A stretch of 64,000 bases of DNA from Haliotis asinina (taxonomy: Eukaryota > Mollusca > Gastropoda > Lepetellida > Haliotidae): positions 23,774,749 through 23,838,748 of the forward strand of contig NC_090283.1 of the NCBI RefSeq assembly GCF_037392515.1. Direction: 5' to 3'. Positions within the stretch are counted from its first letter, which is position 1. Each line of letters starts with the position of its first letter. Below, piece by piece: positions 55,470 to 64,000 of this stretch. Made by a program: the position numbers and the translations under genes. The notes beneath the pieces are model-generated. The model searched no databases and was not told the origin of the DNA. It worked only from the letters and a program-made list of their open reading frames with translations.

Positions 55470-55846
55470 AAAGCAACTTCACTGACTCTCACCACGAAGG
55501 CAACGTCACGCAGGTCACTTGAAGAAATGTCACTCAAGTCACGTGAAGCAGCATCATTCACGTCTCTTGAAGCAACATCACTCATGTCACGTGGAGAAAC
55601 GTTACTCCCGTCACGTGCGGCAACATCACTCACGTTATGTAAAGCAACATTATTCACGTCACGTGGCGAAACGTCACTCATGTCTCTTGAAGCAACATCA
55701 CTCACGTCAAGCGAAGCAACATTATTCGCGTCACGTGACGAAATGTCTCTCACGTCACCTGAAGCAACATCACTCACGTCAAGTGAGAAAACGTCACTCA
55801 CGTCACGTGAAGCGACGTTATTCTCCTCACGTGGAGCAAATTGAAA
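55470..55846. repeat. 24-bp repeat array carrying E-boxes
   Basis: About 15 units of 24 bp, type GTCACGTGAAGCAACATCAC TCAC. Seven units hold a perfect CACGTG E-box, several with an adjoining ACGTCA CRE-type half-site; others are mutated (GTCTCTTGA, GTCAAGCGA). Frames stay open on both strands because 24 is divisible by 3, but there is no gene context. Confidence 0.85.
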
Positions 55847-55905
55847 GAAGAAGTCAAGAAGAACTTCCTGTCGTGAATGTATACGAAAAGATCAGCACAA
55901 CCTGG

Positions 55906-56051
55906 GGCCCGTTTCACAAAACTCTCGTAAGCCTAAGATCTCGTAAGTTTTCTCGTAGCATCCGTAGCTCCTGTGTTACAGTATAGCTGGTACAATGGCT
56001 ACGAGAAAACTTACGAGATCTTAGGCTTACGAGAGTTTTGTGAAACGGGGC
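55906..56051. mobile_element. near-perfect foldback element
   Basis: 54-nt arms (55906-55959 and 55998-56051) are inverted complements with one mismatch; spacer 38 bp. Outer end GCCCGTTTCACAAAACTCTC, inner CGTAAGTTTTCTCGTAGC. Probably a MITE-type foldback; no clear target duplication seen. Confidence 0.88.
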
Positions 56052-56174
56052 ACTGCTCTATATAGAGATGCAAAATAACCCCCATCCATTATGGACAGTT
56101 TTCGCATTTTCAACATGCCGAAAATTAAACATCTATTTCAATATAAACCACTTCCAACAGACTTCAAAACTGTA

Positions 56175-56334
56175 GGGGCGGTGGGATAGCCTATTGGTTA
56201 AAGCGTTCGCTCGTCACGCCGAAGACCCTGGTTCCATTCCCCACATGGGTACAAACTGCGAAGCCCATTTCCGGTGCCCCCAACAGCTGAAATATGGCGT
56301 AAATGGTGTAAACCCATATTCAGTCACTCACTCA
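56175..56334 (+). mobile_element. SINE-B copy
   Basis: GGGGCGGTGGGATAGCC, TTAAAGCGTTCGCTCGTCAC, GCCGAAGACCCTGGTTCC, CCCCACATGGGTACAAAC, tail CAGTCACTCACTCA. Close to consensus at the head, shortened near the end. Confidence 0.9.
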
Positions 56335-57065
56335 AAATTGTAACTTTAAACACTAAAGTGTAATTCCTTTGACATTTTTGGACTCGACGTTTTTTTCTGT
56401 TACTGAGGTTGATATACCGAAATATATATCCTGTTAAGCTTATTGCATAATGATACCACCGTCCTTTTAATCAGTACCAAATATGCCGTTGACGTTAAAA
56501 CAGAACGTCGCACCATCGCCATCTTCTACCTTGCGTATGGGGCTCACGTCGGCTACCGTATAGGTGTTAAGTATATGTATATAGATAGAGATAGATAGAT
56601 AGACAGACATTACGGCCTGTTACTTTCACCTGGATTCCGCGAGTTGTATAAGTGTCGCATTACACGGAACGCCGAACACAACGCATGGCCGTCACATTGT
56701 GCCGTGATCGAGGTTCACCCGCTAAGAGGTTAACCTATTATCCTAACAGTGCATGTAAGTAGAATGTCAAACACTGCGAGGAGCTCGAGTGGCTTGCGTT
56801 GAATGGTAGTAATAACCTCGTCTCTATGCAAGTACTATCGTGTAATAAGGACAGTGGTCGTATTTGTACTCGTTATTTGCGCTTTTTACACTGAAAACAT
56901 TCGGGAAAATGAGTTAATTCTTTTCGGGGGCCACTGGGCCACGCACAGTGAGTATTCAAAGGTGTCTTAGGTGAAGGTACTTATGGAGCGCATGGTTTCC
57001 TGATGATGGTTTTGTCTGTGGATTGTGTGGTCACAACAGTGCCGGTGTATGATTTATTGTTCGTG
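56335..57065. other. no gene seen
   Basis: A GATA-type microsatellite (AGATAGAGATAGATAGATAG) lies at about 56580-56608. Confidence 0.4.
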
Positions 57066-57361
57066 AGGGGTAACATGGTAGCATAGAGGTTAAAACGTTC
57101 CCTCGTCATGCGGAAGGTCGAGGTTTGATTCTCTACTTTGTGTGAAGTGGTTGGTTGAGTGTTTCACACCTCAGTCAGCAATATTCCATCTGTATGGTCT
57201 GTAAACAATCGAGGATGGACAAGACAATCCAGTGATCAACATCATGAACATCGTTCCTCGTAAATGGAACACCATGACATGTACTGACCAAGTTAGCGAG
57301 CCTGGCCACCCGATCCCTATAGTTGGAATATTACATTACACGGCATAAAACTTTACTCACT
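57066..57361. mobile_element. composite SINE: SINE-B head, inverted SINE-A, SINE tail
   Basis: 57066-57147 is a plus-strand SINE-B head (GGTAACATGGTAGCATAGAG, AGGTTTGATTC). 57152-57318 is minus-strand SINE-A (CAGTCAGCAATATTCCATCT, CAGTGATCAACATCATGAAC, GCGAGCCTGGCCACCCGATC). 57319-57361 is again a plus-strand tail (TATAGTTGGAATATTACATT, GGCATAAAACTTTACTCACT). It reads as one retroposon inserted into another. Confidence 0.75.
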
Positions 57362-57481
57362 CTATCGGTGGCTGTGCCTGATCAGTGTTTCGCTGAATTT
57401 TCTTTATCCTACGATTTTCTCTGAAGTCTCGAATTCGTCGCTATATTAATGTACCATCTCGTAAATTGTTCCTCTTTGTGT

Positions 57482-57652
57482 CAGACTAGCTGACTTGGTT
57501 GACACATGTCATCGGTTCCCCATTGCGCAGATCGATGCTCATGTTGTTGATCACTGGATTGTCTGGTTCAGACGCGATTATTTACAGACCGTCGCCATAT
57601 AGCTGGAATATTGCTAAGTGCGACGTAAAACTAAACTCACTCACTCACTCAC
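57482..57652 (+). mobile_element. SINE-A copy, 5'-truncated with 11-bp target-site duplication
   Basis: 171 bp, starting inside the family at CAGACTAGCTGACTTGG and ending with (ACTC)n. Flanked by the perfect repeat CCTCTTTGTGT (57471-57481 and 57653-57663). Confidence 0.92.
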
Positions 57653-57782
57653 CCTCTTTGTGTGTCTTATGTCGATGTATTGCAATTGCTAGAAAATTGC
57701 TAACATCGGATTGAAACAATACCTACGTGATATTTGCTACAGTTTTGCGAAAATATTTGTGATTTGTGACTTGAAGCCACGG

Positions 57783-57950
57783 GTTAGAACTGATCTTCAG
57801 TATACCTTGCGTGCCATAACAGGCGACTAACATGATCAAGTGGACAACGTATGTCAGTGACATAAATCGATGTTCATAACGTCAGTCACTGGGTTGTCTC
57901 GCACATACTATTTAGGCCTCTGGAGTATTTTTGAGTGGATATTAAATCAC
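57783..57950 (+). mobile_element. SINE-A copy, old
   Basis: TAGAACTGATCTTCAGTATA, GTGCCATAACAGGCGACTAA, ATCGATGTTCATAACGTCAG TCACTGGGTTGTCT. Strongly diverged. Confidence 0.6.
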
Positions 57951-58382
57951 AAACAAAATGGCCCACTTTTAGGAGAGCCGAGTATCAAGCGAAGCGATAT
58001 TTATGTATTTCAACCGTGTTCAAGTAGGTCAGACAATGACCTACATTCAATGATATAGACAATGCAGTATCTGCACGCATATCTACGGGGCTTTCTTCTA
58101 CATAGGTAATACAATCAGACGTGTTTGAATATAAAATAGCCTGTCACCTGCTCTGATAGTCGCGAGTTACAGCATTACCCAACAAACATAACAGAGTCAC
58201 AAAGAACGTTGACAGGTAAAGTGGTGGGACAATTGTTGTTTAGTGCTGTCAAGCGAGAAGGTACACACATAAGCTTTACGACTTTGTAAAAACCCATTAG
58301 AAAGCATTTGCGGAATTGGGACATTGAACCATTACGGATCTGAATTTTTTTTGTTGAAGGAGACTTTTGAAAGTAAAATGTA

Positions 58383-58755
58383 TGCTCAACAAAGAAAAGT
58401 AAAGGAACACCCACATTTTCAATGTTAAAAATGAAAATACTTCATAACATGATCCATATCGTGCTTGAGTGAGTGAGTGAGTTTAGTTATTCCAGCTATA
58501 ATGCGGCAGTCTGTAAATAATCCAGTCTGGACCAGACAATCCAGTGATCAACAGCATGAGCATCGATCTGCGCAATTGGGAACCGATGACATGTGTCAAC
58601 CAAGTCAGCGAATCTGATCACCCGATCCCGTCAGTCACCTCTTACGACAAGCTTACATGGGTTGCTGAAGGCCTAGTCTACCCTCGGACTTTCACGGGTA
58701 ATATCTTACTTGAATATTGAACATTATAATAGTCCTTAACTTTGTTGGTTGAGTA
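58383..58755. mobile_element. MITE interrupted by a SINE
   Basis: Left end TGCTCAACAAAGAAAAGTAA AGGA and right end, inverted, TACTCAACCAACAAAGTTAA GGA, with TA outside. A SINE-A (58466-58699) lies inside. Without it the element is about 140 bp. Confidence 0.6.
58466..58699 (-). mobile_element. SINE-A copy
   Basis: GAGTGAGTGAGTGAGTTTAG, then a 20-bp-scale deletion to TTCCAGCTATAATGCGGCAG, CAATCCAGTGATCAACAGCA, ending CTTTCACGGGTA. Possible imperfect duplication ATATCNTRCTT at the borders. Confidence 0.85.
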
Positions 58756-59227
58756 TATATGTTTGAAATGGCTCCTTTTGGCTAATATAACAGGTTACAC
58801 AACACCAAATGTTTTCCCATAGACTTCTATAGTAACCTTATATTTTTTAAAAAAAATATCCAGGCTGTCAACAGCCATTCCATGTACACATGGGCACAGT
58901 CTCAGCTACAATAAAACACAAGTTGTGGCCAACTTGTCCGGCACATTTGCCAAGCACAGGAAGCGGAACACATCAACCCCCAGCTCCGCACCGAATGTCA
59001 CCTACTTCAAAATATATGTACACACATAAGCATAACCCATGGTGATAAAAATGACAGCACTAAATACTTAAAATTGTGGTCAGTTTTAATAACAGGGTGA
59101 ATGTGCTTTTAAAACACATACATATCTTACACTATGTCATCCAATCACAGCTGTCAGAGGCCTCTGTCCGTTTGAGTTGTTTCCATACGGTCCTCGCTCG
59201 GGCAGCATGTGATATTGATATAGTGTA

Positions 59228-59362
59228 GTGGAACCTAACAGGCTTGCTGACAATTGCGTAGATCGGTGCTCATGCTGTTGATCAATGGATTGTCTTTTTG
59301 TATTAACAGGCTGCGGGAAAATAGCTGAAATACTGTTCAGTGCTGGGGTTAACAACAGCTAC
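59228..59362 (+). mobile_element. SINE-A copy, fragment
   Basis: GGCTTGCTGACAATTGCGTA, GATCGGTGCTCATGCTGTTG, ATCAATGGATTGTC, AATAGCTGAAATACTGTTCA. Head missing. Confidence 0.65.
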
Positions 59363-59378
59363 AGCAACTAGTTAATTG

Positions 59379-59476
59379 GAGGGGTGAGGGGGAAGAAATG
59401 GGGAGAGGTGGGGAGGGAGGTGGACGGGGGACGTGGAAAGAAAAAGAGGGAGGGGAGGGGGGGGCATGTTTGGGGG
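59379..59476. repeat. G-rich polypurine tract
   Basis: Almost pure purine: GGAGGGGTGAGGGGGAAGAA, GGGGAGAGGTGGGGAGGGAG and GGAGGGGAGGGGGGGGC. Multiple G3+ runs with short loops fit G-quadruplex or triplex potential. Confidence 0.8.
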
Positions 59477-59482
59477 TGTGTT

Positions 59483-59627
59483 TGTCATGGGTTAGTCGAG
59501 CGTTTAAAACGCTCGCTTAGCACTTAGTGTACACAGGTTCGGAACCCAGCAGGGGTACAATGCCACTTGGGCGATGTTCCTGGAATATTGCTGATATCCG
59601 CACGAAACCAAAATAACCCCACTGATT
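59483..59627 (+). mobile_element. SINE-B copy, diverged
   Basis: GGGTTAGTCGAGCGTTTAAA, CGCTCGCTTAGC, GGTTCGGAACCCAGCAGGGG, CTGGAATATTGCTGATATCC. The B box is changed (GGTTCGGAACC). Confidence 0.65.
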
Positions 59628-60531
59628 CCAACTATAAATGTATTATCACTCATTTAAAATCCATTTCATACACACATAAACATTGCGTTGCGTTTTTTCT
59701 GACGTTGAGTATAAACACTTTCCCTGGGTAAGTACTGGATTACGTCTCCGATTCTAAACCAATAAACCTACCATGGACATGTCACCTTCACTGACAGTAA
59801 CATGTAGCGGGCCAAAAGAGCTTTATTTCAATACGTGTGCACTGTCTCCTGCGTGGGGCGTAGCCAAGGTTCAGTACTAGTGTTACCCCTTTTCGTGTTA
59901 TACGTGGCAGCTGTCATATTAGAAACTGTGTTACTGAGTCCACGTCTGCGCGAGGAGCAGCAATGTCAGAGTGAATAGTGACACGAGGCTCGACATCTGT
60001 GATGATATATAATCGTCAAAACGCGACCTGAATTCGAAACTGAAATCCCGATTTTGGGCTCATGACTGCCTTGCTCTCTCCCTCTCTCGTCCAAGGTTTG
60101 GAGAGAACATTTAAATTAGCATCCATAACGAGTCTCTCCTCAATCGGGGCTCATGAATGGGACAGAATGGCCCGGTTACCCGTGGGAGTCAGGTGGTGCT
60201 GTTGTTATTATGTATTTTTAATGGGGCTGTGATGACAGTTATTCAAATGTGTGTCGTAAAAAGGTTTACTTTCAACACATAAACGTCACGCGCTTAACGA
60301 CCTTCGGGCACAGTGCTGTCATGAAAGAGTAAAATGTACCATTCAACTTATGATAGGGATAATCGGCTGTGTCACTATTTAAAGGTACATATGATATATT
60401 CTGAATATAGTTTGTGGAGAGATAAACAACACCAGTTTCAAAGCGTAGCTATAATCGTGAACCAATGTTGCATATTCGCAAATGTTGGTTGTGTTCACTT
60501 TTGTGTCGGTTGATAAAAGGTGATATACACA
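59628..60531. other. no gene seen
   Basis: Non-coding upstream sequence of the LRR gene; no recognised element. Confidence 0.35.
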
Positions 60532-60586
60532 TATGTGTGTGTACGTGTGCGTGTACGTGTGTGTGTGTGCGTGTACGTGTACGTGA
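60532..60586. repeat. (TG)n-type repeat with ACGTG interruptions
   Basis: TGTGTGTGTACGTGTGCGTG and following. Alternating purine-pyrimidine throughout. Confidence 0.9.
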
Positions 60587-60675
60587 GACATGTTGTGCGT
60601 ACAGAAGAAACTACGTGCCGCTGTGCAACAAAGCAGCCTTAGCGCTAAATTAAAGCGATCGTAGTGCCCTGTTGT

Positions 60676-60888
60676 TGGAATTGATCTTCATTAACCCATG
60701 CTTGTCGTAAGAGACGACTAACGGGATCGGGTGGTCAGGCTCGCTGACTTGGTTGACACATGTCATTGTATCCCATTTGTGTGGACTGATGCTCATGCTG
60801 TTGGTCACTGGATTATGTGGTTCGGACTCGATTACATGCATTTATAGACCGCCTCCATACAGCAATACTTTTGCGGCGTGAAGGAATC
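60676..60888 (+). mobile_element. SINE-A copy, tail eroded
   Basis: GATCTTCATTAACCCATGCT, TGTCGTAAGAGACGACTAAC, GGGATCGGGTGGTCAGGCTC, GCTGACTTGGTTGACACATG are conserved; the end (CCATACAGCAATACTTTTGC) is shortened. It ends about 85 bp before the splice acceptor of the LRR gene. Confidence 0.88.
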
Positions 60889-60987
60889 AACAAAACAAAA
60901 AGAAATAGCATGTTTTTGTAACACGTTGCTAATTTTACTCTTTTAAAAATAATTCATTCTTTTTTTTTCTAGATTCATCCAGTGACG

Positions 60988-62589
60988 ATGGTATCGTCCC
61001 CTTGTCGTCACATCTGGGGGATAACGCTCGTCATCGTTCTGTTCACAGCGCATAGTGTGTCGTCAGGCGAAGGCGATTGTCCACACGGCTGTACCTGCTC
61101 CGCCACCATTATAGACTGTCGTCATAGCAACCTGACGTCACTTCCTTCCACACTCCCTCTTGCCGATACGATCGAGAGGTTGCTTGTTTCTGGCAACCGG
61201 ATAAAGCAGATAGGCGTTGAACTTAAATCCTACCCAGCACTCGAAAGAGTTGATGTTGCATCTAACAACATCAGCCGGATCAGTGATGGGGCTTTCAGTG
61301 GCATAGAGAATCTGGACAATCTGATTCTTCGTCGGAATTATCTGGCAAAATTGACCAACGAGACCTTTCGAGGCCTCCGGGCGCTCAAGACTTTAGACCT
61401 TGGTTACAATGTCCTGAAGACCTTGCCCAACGGGGCTTTCAGAGACTTGAAAAACCTGCAGCAGTTAGATTTGATGAAAAATAATATTTCATTAATCGAA
61501 GACGACGCTTTCGATGGCTTGGAGTCTTTGAAAGTTTTGAATTTAACACGAAACCTTCTTCAAGTGTATCCTACAACCGCTCTCTCAAAACTGACATCCG
61601 TTACCCGACTTGTGTTGGATGACAATAGGTTGAAAACCATTCCCAGATTCGCATTTGCAGGTCTTCGGAATCTAAAGTTTTTGAGCTTGAATGGAAACCA
61701 TCTGGCAAGCTTAGAACCATCAGCGTTTGCCGTGCTGAAGGCAGGTTCTGGGACTTCTTTAGTGGAACTCTCTATTAAAGGAACAGATTTGAACGAAGTC
61801 CCAACTCCGGCCTTTCAAAGTCTCACAAGTCTTGAAATACTAGACATCAGTAAAAATAAATTCAAAATTTTTAGGAGGGGCTCTTTTTCTGGGTTGAGAA
61901 GTCTTCAGAAACTTACTGTCACATCCTCAAGGTACTTAACAACCATTGAAAATGGAACATTTGAATTTATGTCGAATTTAACGGAAGTGATCATACGAAA
62001 CAATAAAGCTCTTACGGCGATTGGACAGAGGGCTTTTCCCACCGGGGGCGCTCTGACGGTTCTTGATTTAAGTTCCAATTCCATTCACACATTTTATCGA
62101 AATATGGTTCCATGGGATAAAAATGCGACTGTTGATATGAGAAATAACCAACTGCTCTGTGACTGTAATATTGTGTGGATGTTTACAACTCTGAAGAACG
62201 CCAATAATCCCATCACAAAATCATATGCGGCTAATCTTTCCTGCACAGCGCCGGATTCATACAGAGGGAAAAATATATTCTCGCTTTCCAATTCAACCTT
62301 CAACTGTGACATTGCTAAACCTTATACCCATGACGTTCTGAGTCGAGTCAAGGTCGCTGCAGTGGCTGCAGTCATCACAAGCCTGTTACTTACGTGCTGT
62401 GCTCTTTTTATCAAGTTCCGAAAAAAGATTTGCATGGTAATCAGAAGACAGTATCGGTATCGCCAGTATAAAAACAATGGTTCTCTTTCAGAGAGCAGGC
62501 AGAACGGGGAACTCCACGAAGAAGGCACTGCAATGGAGGTCATAAGTTCATATAAAGATGACCCTGAAATAGAAGTTCAAGGTCAATAG
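60988..62589 (+). CDS. leucine-rich-repeat type I transmembrane receptor
   Basis: 533 residues in one exon. Signal peptide about 1-26 (GITLVIVLFTAHSVSS), LRR N-cap with Cys 31, 35, 37 and 44 (CPHGCTC then DC), about 13 leucine-rich repeats from about 60 to 385 (for example LKTLDLGYNVLKTLPNGAF), LRR C-cap with Cys 391, 393, 419 and 440 (LLCDCNIVWMF), transmembrane helix about 455-477 (VAAVAAVITSLLLTCCALF) and a 56-residue basic-then-acidic cytoplasmic tail without TIR or Ig domains. Expected at the cell surface, binding proteins through the LRR arc, as in adhesion or neuronal LRR receptors; the ligand is unknown. ATG 60988 is chosen because acceptor TTTTTTTTTCTAG ends at 60972, so the 5' UTR continues in an upstream exon. 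No symbol can be assigned. Confidence 0.95.
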   Translation: MVSSPCRHIWGITLVIVLFTAHSVSSGEGDCPHGCTCSATIIDCRHSNLTSLPSTLPLADTIERLLVSGNRIKQIGVELKSYPALERVDVASNNISRISDGAFSGIENLDNLILRRNYLAKLTNETFRGLRALKTLDLGYNVLKTLPNGAFRDLKNLQQLDLMKNNISLIEDDAFDGLESLKVLNLTRNLLQVYPTTALSKLTSVTRLVLDDNRLKTIPRFAFAGLRNLKFLSLNGNHLASLEPSAFAVLKAGSGTSLVELSIKGTDLNEVPTPAFQSLTSLEILDISKNKFKIFRRGSFSGLRSLQKLTVTSSRYLTTIENGTFEFMSNLTEVIIRNNKALTAIGQRAFPTGGALTVLDLSSNSIHTFYRNMVPWDKNATVDMRNNQLLCDCNIVWMFTTLKNANNPITKSYAANLSCTAPDSYRGKNIFSLSNSTFNCDIAKPYTHDVLSRVKVAAVAAVITSLLLTCCALFIKFRKKICMVIRRQYRYRQYKNNGSLSESRQNGELHEEGTAMEVISSYKDDPEIEVQGQ

Positions 62590-62829
62590 GTCAGCCAAGG
62601 CCACATGGAATTCTAACTGCATTTACCTTAAAAGTGACTTTTTTATATCATATAATCATTGTGAAAAATGTGCAATAGGTAAACAGGAGTGTACAGTGAA
62701 CACTTAGACTGACAGGCGTCAAATGGTCATTAGCATCCCCTCAAAATATACTCATGGAAACAAATAGCGCAACACAAAAAGCGGAAGTGGATGAATAAAG
62801 GAAGTTTAAAGTTTATATAACCCTTCTTA

Positions 62830-62955
62830 ACGCCGAAGACCCAGGTTCGATTCCCAGCATGGGTGCAATGTGTGAAGCCCATTTCTGGTGTCCCCCGCCG
62901 TGATGTTGCTGGAATGTCGCTAAACGCGGCATAGCATCCAACACACTCACTCACT
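62830..62955 (+). mobile_element. SINE-B copy, 5'-truncated
   Basis: Begins at CGCCGAAGACCCAGGTTCGA and keeps the body (GTGTGAAGCCCATTTCTGGT GTCCCCCGCCGTGAT) and an ACACTCACTCACTT tail. An AATAAA at 62794 just upstream may serve the LRR gene. Confidence 0.88.
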
Positions 62956-64000
62956 TGACACCTTGACGCCCTGACGCCCTGATGCATATGGCTTATGTAG
63001 TGGGAGGCTACATACATAACATTTCCTAGATACTGTCGTAAATGTGAGTTGACCTCTCGATGTCCTGCACTATGTGCCCCAGTCCTCTGAGGTGCCAGAA
63101 TTCATTCTGAAGAGTTGCTTTCCTTAGTAGTGACATGATCCTGTGATCGTGTTTGTGAACTTCCATTAGGATTCTATTGTGACAATATATTGCCTTTGAG
63201 ATTGTTTTACCTTTGAGTTGCTCAAACCCTATCCTTAGAAACAGTGACGTATATCTCGGTGACTGACGTAGCCAAACAATAACCCTTATTGTATATATCA
63301 TGCATTTTTTGTACTTTGTGTATTTCCATGTATGATAATTTGCGATATTTTCCACAATCGACATGGCAGGGCCAATCATGTACTCATTGTGCAAGATTTG
63401 TTGATTTACTGAGTGAGAAGCGCACGACGCATGCGCGCAGGCGCACACGCACACGCACTCAGACACGCACACTTACTGCTTCTGGTATGAGCGTTAATGT
63501 ATTCCTTTTCCATATATATTTAACATGCCATTTAAAATTAGAATAGATAAAATATTTTAATTCTTCATCTAGGCCCCACATATCTCGCGTTCCATTGACC
63601 CTCAAAGGCGAATATCCCCAACCTAATAATTAAAATACTTACCCCGTATAAATAACAACAGTTTACACAAAATGCGTAACAGATCGTAAAATTACCACAA
63701 GTGCTCTTTTGCTTGGAATTACGGTACTCCGAAGTCGCCAACATTAAAAAGACGGTGGATGTGTATTTTCTTTGTACAACCCAACAACAAACAGCAAAGG
63801 TTGCAGAATAAACATACTTGATCTTCTCACGGGAATTTGCTGTGCATCCTCGTAATTGTTTTCATCATTCGTGTTTCATTGTGTATTGCACGAGTGAGAG
63901 TCACGAATTACATCGTCCGTTGTTGCCTCCACAATGGACACTGCGCTTCATGTCAGTTATATTGTTGTTCATTTCATATAAACCATGTACATTTCATCCC
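62956..64000. other. no gene seen
   Basis: Holds a CA/CG-rich alternating tract at 63422-63472 (GCGCACGACGCATGCGCGCA and CACACGCACACGCAC), a candidate Z-DNA-forming region. An open frame of 148 codons on the minus strand (63026-63472) is probably chance. Confidence 0.4.

Noticed and set aside
55458..55986. Open frames across the 24-bp repeat (128 and 155 codons)
   Set aside because: Stop-free because the unit is divisible by 3; no gene context.
63026..63472. 148-codon minus-strand frame
   Set aside because: Starts in a CA/CG simple repeat, no domain, no splice support, composition unlike the real genes.

Overview
The window looks like nuclear DNA of a marine gastropod mollusc, most likely an abalone (Haliotis). 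This rests on spliced, intron-rich gene structure, invertebrate-type serpin and leucine-rich-repeat genes, and many copies of two short retroposon families whose tails read (CACT)n next to GCGGCGTAAAACTAAACTCA. I associate that tail with abalone sequences from memory. There is no sign of bacterial or organellar DNA.

Layout. About 3.9-8.3 kb: a plus-strand gene of unknown function, seen as five short exons whose reading phases fit together; two of its introns are filled by minisatellites. 9.6-11.2 kb: a Tc1/mariner transposon with an intact transposase. 12-18.6 kb: minisatellites, a dead second Tc1-type transposase and a 55-bp satellite. About 20.0-20.45 kb: a small, possibly frameshifted minus-strand coding segment with a candidate divergent start. 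23.9-24.7 kb: the decayed RNase H end of a LINE. 26.8-27.9 kb: a long minus-strand open exon of unrecognised type. 29.5-35.7 kb: two same-strand intracellular-type serpins, each with its whole coding region in one exon and a splice acceptor just before the ATG. 36.3-37.5 kb: a 90-bp minisatellite. 38-60.9 kb: no convincing coding exon; SINEs, MITE-like inverted-repeat elements, a 22/44-bp satellite (52.4-54.1 kb) and a 24-bp E-box repeat array. 61.0-62.6 kb: a complete single-exon type I membrane LRR receptor, whose 5' UTR probably lies upstream.

The genes do not form a pathway. The serpin pair is the clearest functional unit: the two reactive-centre loops differ sharply, one Arg-Ser (trypsin-like protease target), the other containing Asp-Cys-Val-Asp followed by Gly, which resembles a caspase or granzyme-B site.

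Mobile DNA dominates. 'SINE-A' is about 264-280 bp. 'SINE-B' is about 160 bp and has a tRNA-like head. They share a 3' tail, form chimeras at a CACT junction, and are nested in MITEs with clean target-site duplications. SINE strands are assigned so that the (CACT)n tail is the 3' end. All family names are by eye; no search was run.
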